A stretch of 64,000 nucleotides of DNA from SZUA-36 sp963759155 (GTDB taxonomy: Bacteria; Pseudomonadota; Gammaproteobacteria; Xanthomonadales; SZUA-36): contig CAVWXX010000016.1 in the NCBI GenBank assembly GCA_963759155.1, positions 1 to 64,000 on the forward strand, read 5' to 3'. A model generated the notes under the pieces. That model was not told the DNA's origin and did no database searches. It worked only from the letters and a program-made list of their open reading frames with translations. The translations under genes were made by a program, and so were the position numbers. Shown here one piece after another: positions 50,419-58,011 of the stretch. The first letter of the stretch is position 1, and every line of letters starts with the position of its first letter.

Positions 50419-50997
50419 GTGCACCGAGCACTCAGCTGGCTATATCGGGCCGAACAGGAAGTGGAAGACCACGATGCCAGGTTCATTTTTCTTTGGGTCG
50501 CGTTTAACGCAGCCTATGCCAACCAGGTCCCCGACCGCCAGAGTTCGTCAGAACGGAGCATGTTCCAGGGTTTTTTAGACCGCCTGGTCGAATCCGATAC
50601 AGAACGCTTGCTGTCCGAATTGGTCTGGAATCGCTTTTCCGGTGCAATACGCCTGATGATCGACAATCAGTATGTTTTTCAGCCGTTCTGGGATTTCCAC
50701 AATGGACACATAACAGAAGAAGCCTGGCAGACCGCATTTCAAAACAGCAAGGCAGGCGCACGTCGTGCCCTGGGTCAGATGGAAACTCAAAAGGTCCTGG
50801 GGATCATGTTCGATCGTCTGTACACATTACGTAATCAGATGCTGCACGGTGGCGCCACCTGGAACAGCAGTGTCAACCGCAGCCAGATATCACAGGGCGC
50901 TGACATCATGGGGCAGGTGGTGCCCATCGTCATTCACCTGATGATGAACGATTATCAACGGGTCTGGGGTGAAGCCTGCTACCCGGTGGTGGATTAA
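50419..50997 (+). CDS. HEPN-like protein, probably with a frameshift near its start
   Basis: From GTG 50419 the product is 192 residues. It is helical, and RLYTLRNQMLHGG looks like the HEPN RNase motif (R-x5-H: R, then H). FIFLWVAFNAAYAN is typical of the RiboL-PSP/Apea-type HEPN group. A better N-terminus lies upstream in another frame (about 50348-50398: NYQELKTRQREIRSRFP), which joins the main frame only with a missing base near 50399, and it has no normal start codon. So the gene may be broken or mis-sequenced. It is next to an SRA-HNH gene. Confidence 0.6.
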   Translation: MHRALSWLYRAEQEVEDHDARFIFLWVAFNAAYANQVPDRQSSSERSMFQGFLDRLVESDTERLLSELVWNRFSGAIRLMIDNQYVFQPFWDFHNGHITEEAWQTAFQNSKAGARRALGQMETQKVLGIMFDRLYTLRNQMLHGGATWNSSVNRSQISQGADIMGQVVPIVIHLMMNDYQRVWGEACYPVVD

Positions 50998-51001
50998 AAC
51001 G

Positions 51002-51862
51002 CTAACTTTCTTCAACGCCGGCAAATAATCGCCGGTGATAGGCGAGGTGTTCGCGGTTAATCTCGTGATTCTCTATTTCGTTAAGAGTGCCGCTAACTGC
51101 GCCGATCAAGGTGCCATCATCCTCGATCGAAAAAGCCCAGCCATCAAAAAGAACACGGCAATTGGGGCATAAACACAATATATTTTCGGCCCGGTCCGGA
51201 CCGTTGTGGGGGCGCCCGAGTGGACGGATATACGCGGCTTGTGCGTAGGCGCCGCCAGTTAACTCGAGACGGGTTGAGCAGGCCTGGCAGACATGTTGAT
51301 GCATTTCTTTCACTGCCTCCGAGGCCAGCGTGTCGCGCACAATGCGGGTGGTATAGGAGCTGACCCTGTCGGGTTCGAGGTTGCTGGTGGGTAAAGGCAG
51401 TTCACCAGCGGGTGTAGAGATGGGTTTGTCGTCAACTTTCCTTAGCGCAAAGCGGTAGATTTTAAAACCGGTTTTACCGCGGTCCACCCACCACCTTTCT
51501 ACCAGGTAAAGACCGTCATAGCGGTAGGTGTGTTGTTTGGAGCCCAGGCCCCGCGTCACACGCACCGGCAGCCCCCTGTTGTAGCTGACAACCAACGCGA
51601 GGTTGCCCCGGTTCAGCTCTGCATCTTCATTTTGCTGCTTGGTATTTGGGTCAAAGCCGGCCTGACCGCCATAGATGAGGTAGTCGCCGTAATCCTCGTC
51701 ATCTTCATAACCACCCGAGACGACGATTGAATCCGCACCCTCTGTGCTCGAACCGCTGATACCGGCCTGGGTGGGTCGATGGATACCCGAGGCCGCCAGG
51801 TCTGCGCGACTGGCAAACTCGGTACCGGCACTTACACCTTCAATCTCACCAAAATGACGCAC
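51002..51862 (-). CDS. SRA (YDG)-HNH endonuclease
   Basis: The product is up to 297 residues; GTG 51862 gives about 286 and starts VRHFGEIEGVSAGTEF, the family start (TTG 51895 is the alternative). The N-terminal SRA/YDG domain (about 1-165: ASGIHRPTQAGISGS, YEDDEDYGDYLIYGGQAG) flips modified cytosine. The C-terminal HNH domain (about 205-275) has CQACSTR and LCPNCRVLFDGWAFSI. Such proteins cut 5-methyl- or hydroxymethyl-cytosine DNA as modification-dependent restriction enzymes. It is convergent with the HEPN-like gene. Confidence 0.88.
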   Translation of the reverse strand: MRHFGEIEGVSAGTEFASRADLAASGIHRPTQAGISGSSTEGADSIVVSGGYEDDEDYGDYLIYGGQAGFDPNTKQQNEDAELNRGNLALVVSYNRGLPVRVTRGLGSKQHTYRYDGLYLVERWWVDRGKTGFKIYRFALRKVDDKPISTPAGELPLPTSNLEPDRVSSYTTRIVRDTLASEAVKEMHQHVCQACSTRLELTGGAYAQAAYIRPLGRPHNGPDRAENILCLCPNCRVLFDGWAFSIEDDGTLIGAVSGTLNEIENHEINREHLAYHRRLFAGVEES

Positions 51863-52005
51863 TGACGACCCCGTGACGTGGATTAACCATGACAATTGTA
51901 GACTTTTTTGGCAACAAACGCGGATAATCGGAGGCCTATTCGCATGACCTGGAAAGGCATGCTGAAACGGCGTGATCTGATCTGAGCGAGTGAGGAGGAA
52001 ACATC

Positions 52006-52440
52006 ATGACAAACCAGACCGCGGTTCGATTCGGCTACCCGGATACCCTCATTCGGGAGTACGACCACTGGCTCGTGTTATTACGTGAGCCACAGCCCAC
52101 GCTCGGTTCATTAATCCTGTGTGAAAAGTCTGATGCCACCGAGTTCGCAAACATCTCTACGGCGTCGTTTCAGGAGATGAGTGTGGTTGTCGGGGATATT
52201 GAGCGGGCCCTCAAAGCCGCATTCTCCTATGAAAAAATCAACTACCTGATGTTGATGATGGTCGACCCGAATGTGCATTTTCACGTCATTCCGCGTTACT
52301 CAGAGCCGCAGAGTGCCTGTGGTTTGACCATTGCTGACCCTGGTTGGCCGGTGGTGCCGCAGTTGGGTGTGGCGCAGGAGATAACCCCGGCGGAGCGTGA
52401 TGCACTTAGGCTCATATTTCCGGGTACTGGTGATTCATGA
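52006..52440 (+). CDS. HIT family protein
   Basis: The product is 144 residues, with the strong site GAGGAGG before ATG 52006. The active-site segment is NVHFHVIPRY. The first position of the H-x-H-x-H triad is Asn; the two remaining His, including the presumed nucleophile, are kept. This variant recurs in relatives as I remember them, so it may be natural to the family. It probably hydrolyses a nucleotide conjugate. The next gene (thioesterase) overlaps or follows closely. Confidence 0.8.
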   Translation: MTNQTAVRFGYPDTLIREYDHWLVLLREPQPTLGSLILCEKSDATEFANISTASFQEMSVVVGDIERALKAAFSYEKINYLMLMMVDPNVHFHVIPRYSEPQSACGLTIADPGWPVVPQLGVAQEITPAERDALRLIFPGTGDS

Positions 52441-52474
52441 TGAGACGCATGTTTTTAGCAGAATTGAGTCAAGC

Positions 52475-52912
52475 ATGAAAAGGCATGATCCCCCATCGGT
52501 TGGCGTATTCCGTCACCATTTCACTGTTCCCGATAGTGCAGTGGACCAGAATGGCCATGTGAATAACGTTGTTTATGTGCAGTGGATGCAGGATGTTGCG
52601 GTAATGCATTATGAGGCCGCCGGCGGTACCCAGGCCATGGAAGAAGCCGGTGCCACCTGGGTGGCACGTTCGCACCACATCGAGTATCTGAAGCCGGTAT
52701 ATGCTGGCGATGACGTGATTGCACTCACCTGGGTAGAAAACCTGCGGCGTGTCAGGTCATTGCGCTGCTATCAATTTCGGCGCCAAAGCGATGATGTGCT
52801 GCTCGCGAAAGGTGAAACCGACTGGGTGTTTGTGAATATTGCCACTGGCCGCCCTCAAGCGGTTGCCGAAGATATCATCCAGAAATGGCATGAAGAGCAT
52901 GACAGGCAATGA
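52475..52912 (+). CDS. Acyl-CoA thioesterase (4HBT hotdog family)
   Basis: The product is 145 residues from ATG 52475; an in-frame extension to 52397 overlaps the HIT gene. VPDSAVDQNGHVNNVVYVQWMQDVAVMHYEAAG carries the catalytic Asp and Asn/His residues of the 4HBT-type hotdog enzymes, and SHHIEYLKPVYAGDDV follows. It hydrolyses acyl-CoA esters of unknown chain type. Its stop overlaps the next gene by four bases. Confidence 0.88.
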   Translation: MKRHDPPSVGVFRHHFTVPDSAVDQNGHVNNVVYVQWMQDVAVMHYEAAGGTQAMEEAGATWVARSHHIEYLKPVYAGDDVIALTWVENLRRVRSLRCYQFRRQSDDVLLAKGETDWVFVNIATGRPQAVAEDIIQKWHEEHDRQ

Positions 52913-53802
52913 AGGCAGAGCTTATGTTTAAACAACTGCTGTTGATCCTGTTAATGCTGACGGGTGGTTTTACCTTTGCAAAGGGCCCTCACGATTCAAC
53001 GGGGTCTGCCACCGCTCAATATCTCGCCAATGAAGGTCTGATGGTGGTGAATGGCGACATCAAGGTCGTGTTCGACCCCTTGTTTCGAAACGATTACGGC
53101 CAGTACCAGTTGTTACCGGCGGCAATGGAAGAAGCCCTGTTTGCCGGCACGCCGCCATTCGATGGCATCGATGCGGTTTTTATCAGTCACTATCATGGTG
53201 ATCACTTCTCGCCGGCGGATGTTTTACGTTTGCTTAAGCAACAACCGGGGATTCACCTTTATGCACCCAGGCAGGCGGTCACCGGTTTACGCTCGGTGGC
53301 CAGTGAGCAGGATGACGCGGTCTTTAAGCGGGTGACTGCCGTTAACCTGGCCTATAAAGATGCACCGGTCACACTGGAGATGGATGGTCTGATCATGGAG
53401 GCCGTCCGTATCCCTCATTCGGGCTGGCCGAACGGGCGGCGGGATGTTGAGAACATATCCTGGCGCGTCACCCTGAACGACACTACCACCGTGCTGCACA
53501 TGGGTGATGCCGATGCCAATGATGTTCACTTTAAAAGGGATGCCGGGTACTGGGATGAGCGCCATACCCACATGGCATTCCCCCCTTACTGGTTTTTCAG
53601 CTCAGCGAGTGGCAGGTCGATTCTGAGGAACCGGATAAAACCCGGCCACGCCGTTGGTGTGCACGTGCCGGTATCCATACCAAAAGTCCGTTCATTGCGA
53701 CCGCCAGCCTTACGCGAACACGACCTGTTTACCGAGCCCGGTGAATTACGGGATATTCCGGCAACGGTGCGTGCGAGCAAGAGTGACCTTTCTGAAGATT
53801 AG
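52909..53802 (+). CDS. Exported metallo-beta-lactamase-fold hydrolase (UlaG-like)
   Basis: The product is 297 residues; ATG 52924 is an alternative start that gives a normal signal peptide (MFKQLLLILLMLTGGFTFA). ISHYHGDHF is the metal-binding H-x-H-x-D-H motif, IPHSGWPNGRRDVENISW and HMGDAD give further ligands. The fold matches UlaG/lactonase-type MBL proteins. The signal peptide puts it in the periplasm. It is translationally coupled to the thioesterase gene. Confidence 0.85.
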   Translation: MKAELMFKQLLLILLMLTGGFTFAKGPHDSTGSATAQYLANEGLMVVNGDIKVVFDPLFRNDYGQYQLLPAAMEEALFAGTPPFDGIDAVFISHYHGDHFSPADVLRLLKQQPGIHLYAPRQAVTGLRSVASEQDDAVFKRVTAVNLAYKDAPVTLEMDGLIMEAVRIPHSGWPNGRRDVENISWRVTLNDTTTVLHMGDADANDVHFKRDAGYWDERHTHMAFPPYWFFSSASGRSILRNRIKPGHAVGVHVPVSIPKVRSLRPPALREHDLFTEPGELRDIPATVRASKSDLSED

Positions 53803-53869
53803 CTGTCAGACAGAGTATCGTGAAGGCTTAACGGGTGAATGTACGACAGACATACGAACTAAAGGCTTA

Positions 53870-53897
53870 TTGACATGGGTATAACTGCGGTTATACT
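53870..53897 (+). promoter_or_regulatory. mazEF promoter with palindromic operator
   Basis: TTGACA (53870-53875) and TATACT (53892-53897) are 16 bases apart. The palindrome GTATAAC-TGCG-GTTATAC (53879-53896) lies between and over the -10 box. ATG 53906 follows at nine bases. Confidence 0.78.
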
Positions 53898-53905
53898 TTT
53901 GTTAA

Positions 53906-54148
53906 ATGAAAACAGCAATTTCAATTCCTGATCCTATTTTTGAATCTGCGGAGAAACTCGCTAAACGCCTGGGTATTTCGCGAAGCCAGCTCTATTCAAA
54001 TGCGGTTGATGCCCTTGTGGAAAAGCACCGGTACAGCGGTGTTACGGAGCAGTTAGATGCCGTGTACTCAACTGACCCGGATGTATCCAGCCTTGATGAT
54101 GGTCTTGAGCAGATTCAGTCTCTTTCGCTTGGAAAGGATGAGTGGTAG
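53906..54148 (+). CDS. MazE-like ribbon-helix-helix antitoxin
   Basis: The product is 80 residues. AISIPDPIFESAEKLAKRLGISRSQLYSNAVDALVEKH is the RHH fold, and the acidic C-terminus (DPDVSSLDDGLEQIQSL) would wrap the toxin. It binds the palindrome upstream and neutralises the MazF-type toxin encoded at once after it, with a few bases of overlap. Confidence 0.9.
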   Translation: MKTAISIPDPIFESAEKLAKRLGISRSQLYSNAVDALVEKHRYSGVTEQLDAVYSTDPDVSSLDDGLEQIQSLSLGKDEW

Positions 54149-54486
54149 TGCAGCGTGGTGAAATATGGTGGTCTTCTTTAGCAACACCAAGCGGGTCCGG
54201 ACCGGGTTTTCGTCGCCCTGTTCTTGTTATCCAAACAGATGAGTTTAATCGAAGCCGAATAAATACAGTGGTGGCGGCAGCCATTACGTCTAACCTGATC
54301 TTGGCGAATGCACCTGGAAATGTCCGGGTACCCGCCAGGGCGAGTGGCCTGAATAAAGCCTCAGTCGTTAACGTCTCTCAAATAATTACGATTGATAAGT
54401 CATTTTTGGCTAAGCGTGTCGGTGCGCTTAACACGAAGTACCTTAGTGAGGTTGAAGAGGGTCTTCGGTTGGTCCTGGGTGTTTAA
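54142..54486 (+). CDS. MazF/PemK-type mRNA interferase toxin
   Basis: The product is 112-114 residues from GTG 54142 or GTG 54148. RGEIWWSSLATPSGSGPGFRRPVLVIQTDEFN has the MazF start and the catalytic Arg, and INTVVAAAITSN and a SVVNVSQIITID region (Ser/Thr of the active site) follow. Unlike the decayed modules at the left of the window, this toxin is full length. It cleaves mRNA when not bound by MazE. Confidence 0.9.
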   Translation: MVVQRGEIWWSSLATPSGSGPGFRRPVLVIQTDEFNRSRINTVVAAAITSNLILANAPGNVRVPARASGLNKASVVNVSQIITIDKSFLAKRVGALNTKYLSEVEEGLRLVLGV

Positions 54487-54504
54487 ATTAACCGTTCTAT
54501 ATCG

Positions 54505-57500
54505 TTAGCCGACTTCCAGAAGTTCGTCCAGCAACGGGAAATAAAGCGCAGTTTTGATGGGTCGTGATTCTGTCAGTGCGACCGCGTTCTTATAGGCCTG
54601 TAGCTGATCCTTGTAGCGCTTTTCTTCATTCATTAGAAAACCTTTCAGGTCGCCACCAGCATGGCTTGATGTTTTGTAATCGATAATCCAGCGCACGCCG
54701 TTCTCAACAAAGGTTCTATCCAGAATCAGGCTCCTGGGCCGCGCATTGCCTGGCGCGGCTTCATCGCCGTTGGTATTTTCAAACACTGCTGTGATGGCGT
54801 ACTCACAGCCGGCATCTTCATGGTCTGCCAGTATCCAACTGCCCTGTGTTGAGGCCAGGCAGTTTTCGATGGCCCTGGATGTACTGTCGATAATGGCCTC
54901 TGCTTTTGTTCCCTGAATACCCTCGCGCGCCAGTTGTTGCCGGCACCAGCCCACCTGGCTGGCCATGCCGCCACCCTCGTGCCAATCATCCACGCCCTGC
55001 TCGCCAATCATCTGTAACAGCCGGTGAACCAGGTTACCTGTATGCCGGGCATCCTCACCCGCCCAGCTGAACTCGATATAGTCCTCGGCCTCTGTATATT
55101 CACTGGTTTCCTGCAGGACGGCGACGGGTGGCGCTGGCAATTGCCAGCTTGCCGCCAGGCGGCGGTATTGTTGGGGCAGTTCCATGGTTGCTGCGTCCTG
55201 CTGCTCCTTATCAGCAGGTTCCTGTTGTTCACTCGCTTGCAAATCTTCAGCCGCCTGCATTACCAACGGGGTTTGAACGTCCTTGATGGCTGGCCACAGA
55301 CCGCCCAGCAAGCTACTGGTGTTGGCGTTGATTTCGTCTTTAGCGTTGGGTTTGATCGAAGCAAACAGGTGCAGTTTGCTGACCGCGCGGGTGGTCGCGA
55401 CGTAAAGCAGACGGCCGTCTTCAAGTTGTCTGCGCTCTTTCTCAACGGTGGAGATGAACTGGATCAAATCACCTTCCTTTTTCTGCAGCTCCTTTTCTTT
55501 GCTGTTTCGCATCGGTGACATAACAATCTGGTCCTGGCCGGCGAGCTCAAACCAGTGCAGCAGCTTGCTATCGTCACCACGGGGTGCGCGGTTGAGGCCG
55601 GGCAAAATAACGTTATCAAATTGCAGGCCCTTGGCAGAATAGATGGTTAAAACCTGCAACTTGCCGTTGGCATCGGCATCTGGCTCGGCATACAGGTCTT
55701 TCATACGCAGGTCGAGCGTGTCACGGTCGATCGGCAGGCTTTCGTTTTCCAGTGAATCAAGCAGGTCAAAATAGGTTGCCGCATCATTCAACTCGCTGTC
55801 ATTTTCAATACAGGCAGGCCCGCCCAGGCTGATCCAGGCGGATTCGACCAGCGACCGCGTTGATTGTCTGCCCCGCCGGTTGACGGCATTGAGCAAAATC
55901 GGTGCGGTTCTTTGCAAGCGCTCACGACCATCGACAGAAAACGGTTCCTGTCCCTGCGCATCGGCGCCAGTGCCAAGCGCGTCGAGGATGATATTACCGG
56001 CGTTACCGGCGACCAGTGCATCGAGGTCGGCGAGCGTAAGGCCGACAAAGGGTGCTCGCAGGCTGGCCAGCCATGCCAACCTGTCGGCGGGTTGTAATAG
56101 CGCCAGCGTCAGCGAGACCAGGTCCTGAATGAGGGTTGTATCCGCCAGTGGTGTGAATTTAATCGCCTGGTAGCGATAACGGGGCTGGTCCTGCTTCAGA
56201 CGGTCGAGTTCAGACAGTATGGCGCTGGCATGGCTGCGTGATCGCACCAGTACCGCGATGCTTTCATCCTCTTCACATTCACCGATGACCCTGCAAACAC
56301 GCCGGGCCTCTTCTTCATGGTCATTGCCGGGCAGTATTTGAATATCGACCAGTCCATCTTCCGATACGCCGGGTTTGGTGCTGGCGGCGCTATAGTTGAC
56401 GGCGCCTAGCACCGGGTCGCTCAAACGCGGCATCACCATTGGAAATACCTGGTTAACCCATTCAACGATGGGCCGGGTGGAACGGAAATTGACGCTTAAT
56501 TGCAGCGGGTTCAAGCGGATATGATCAAACAACTGACCCTGCCAGGCCATGATAAACAGGCTGACTTCGGCCTTGCGGAACCGGTAGATGGACTGCATCG
56601 GGTCGCCGACCAGGAAAAGTGTGCGCCCGTCACCGTCACTCCAGCCGTGGGTGAGTTTATCCAGCAATTGAATCTGGCTGGCTGAGGTATCCTGAAATTC
56701 ATCAACCAGCAAGTGTTGTATGCGATAGTCCAGACGCAGCGCCAGGTCGCTGGGTGCGCCTTCTGAACCAAGTGAGCGAATGGCACGCAGGGCAATTTCA
56801 CCATAATCTAGCTCGCCGCTTTCAGCCATCACCAGTTCCCAGTTTCCCGCGGCACAGATCAGTATGCGCATCAGGGACTCGAGTGATTCCCAGGCTTCAT
56901 CTTCATAGGCGGGGTTTGGCAGCGTGCCAATGGTTTTGTAACTACCAATCAGCTCGATGTTCTCGCTATGTACATCCAGCAGGGCTAAAAACTGTTCCTT
57001 GTAGGCCGCACAACGCAGCTTGTCTTCCCCTTTTGCACTGGAAGGCGCCGGGAAACCATCTTTGACGGTCACAGACTTACGCATGGTACCGGCAGTTGTC
57101 AGCAGGCTGCTGATCAACGTTTTCCAGTGTGGAAGAGCATCTGCGTTGGTGGGCAGGTCAAGAAACTCACAATCAAAGCCGCCACAGGCTTCCAGTAGTT
57201 CAGCCATTGCCGCGGCATTATTGGCATCATTGGAAATGGCGTACCGGTAGAAACGGGGTAAGTCCGCAAGAAGGCTGTCAGGTGTCAGGAGTCGTGCTTC
57301 TTCAAGTTGATTCTTGACCAGGTAGCTGAGCGCAGCTTCCATACCCTGCCGGTCAAAGCCATTATCCGTACGCGCATTCAGCAGGTGTCCAATCCACTGC
57401 TCACGGCTTGCGAGCATACTGGTCAGCAGGTCGACCAGCCTGTCATATTGGTTGTCGTAGCGGTCCAGTACCCTGATGACGTCGGCTTGCAGCTCGTCTT

Positions 57501-58011
57501 TATCATCTTCGATAACTGCCATGGTGCGGGTGGCCGCAATGCGATAGAGGGCGTCGGCATCATCGGCGATTTGCTGGCCACCACCGAGCCCGGAGAGCAC
57601 GGGTAACTGTCGCGCGAGCTCACTGCAGAGGCTGTCTATCGTACGGATACGCAGACGGCTCGGCTGTTCCAGCAGATTCCAGTCTTGCCGGGTATCGTTT
57701 TCGAGGGCCGCCAGTGCCAATTCGCGGCTGACCTGCTCGTGCGGCTCGAGATTTTCATCTTTATTCTCGCCGCGTAGTTCCCTGGCTGCGGCCTGTAAAC
57801 GGTTGACCAGGCGGTGGCTCATTTCAGCGGCTGCCTTACGGGTGAACGTGATCGCCACCACCTCTTCAGGGTTTTCAACACGCGCCAGCAAGCCCAGCAT
57901 ACGTTGGGTCAGCAATTCGGTCTTGCCGGAGCCGGCGGGCGCCTGGACGATGTAGGAGTTCTCAAGGTCACAGCCCCATTCCCTTTGTTGCCAATCAGAA
58001 GGGCGGCTCAT
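54505..58011 (-). CDS. addA: AddA-like UvrD/RecB helicase-nuclease
   Basis: The product is 1168 residues. It is a superfamily 1A helicase: Walker A QAPAGSGKTE (about 23-33), VAITFTRKAAAEM (motif Ia), LLVDEFQDTSASQ (motif II), LVGDPMQSIYRFR (motif III), and VLTIYSAKGLQFDNVILPG (motif V). The C-terminal RecB-type nuclease has DRTFVENGVRWIIDYKTSS (D...DxK). It processes double-strand breaks with AddB. It overlaps the addB-like gene by four bases (ATGA) downstream of it, so both are coexpressed. Confidence 0.9.
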   Translation of the reverse strand: MSRPSDWQQREWGCDLENSYIVQAPAGSGKTELLTQRMLGLLARVENPEEVVAITFTRKAAAEMSHRLVNRLQAAARELRGENKDENLEPHEQVSRELALAALENDTRQDWNLLEQPSRLRIRTIDSLCSELARQLPVLSGLGGGQQIADDADALYRIAATRTMAVIEDDKDELQADVIRVLDRYDNQYDRLVDLLTSMLASREQWIGHLLNARTDNGFDRQGMEAALSYLVKNQLEEARLLTPDSLLADLPRFYRYAISNDANNAAAMAELLEACGGFDCEFLDLPTNADALPHWKTLISSLLTTAGTMRKSVTVKDGFPAPSSAKGEDKLRCAAYKEQFLALLDVHSENIELIGSYKTIGTLPNPAYEDEAWESLESLMRILICAAGNWELVMAESGELDYGEIALRAIRSLGSEGAPSDLALRLDYRIQHLLVDEFQDTSASQIQLLDKLTHGWSDGDGRTLFLVGDPMQSIYRFRKAEVSLFIMAWQGQLFDHIRLNPLQLSVNFRSTRPIVEWVNQVFPMVMPRLSDPVLGAVNYSAASTKPGVSEDGLVDIQILPGNDHEEEARRVCRVIGECEEDESIAVLVRSRSHASAILSELDRLKQDQPRYRYQAIKFTPLADTTLIQDLVSLTLALLQPADRLAWLASLRAPFVGLTLADLDALVAGNAGNIILDALGTGADAQGQEPFSVDGRERLQRTAPILLNAVNRRGRQSTRSLVESAWISLGGPACIENDSELNDAATYFDLLDSLENESLPIDRDTLDLRMKDLYAEPDADANGKLQVLTIYSAKGLQFDNVILPGLNRAPRGDDSKLLHWFELAGQDQIVMSPMRNSKEKELQKKEGDLIQFISTVEKERRQLEDGRLLYVATTRAVSKLHLFASIKPNAKDEINANTSSLLGGLWPAIKDVQTPLVMQAAEDLQASEQQEPADKEQQDAATMELPQQYRRLAASWQLPAPPVAVLQETSEYTEAEDYIEFSWAGEDARHTGNLVHRLLQMIGEQGVDDWHEGGGMASQVGWCRQQLAREGIQGTKAEAIIDSTSRAIENCLASTQGSWILADHEDAGCEYAITAVFENTNGDEAAPGNARPRSLILDRTFVENGVRWIIDYKTSSHAGGDLKGFLMNEEKRYKDQLQAYKNAVALTESRPIKTALYFPLLDELLEVG

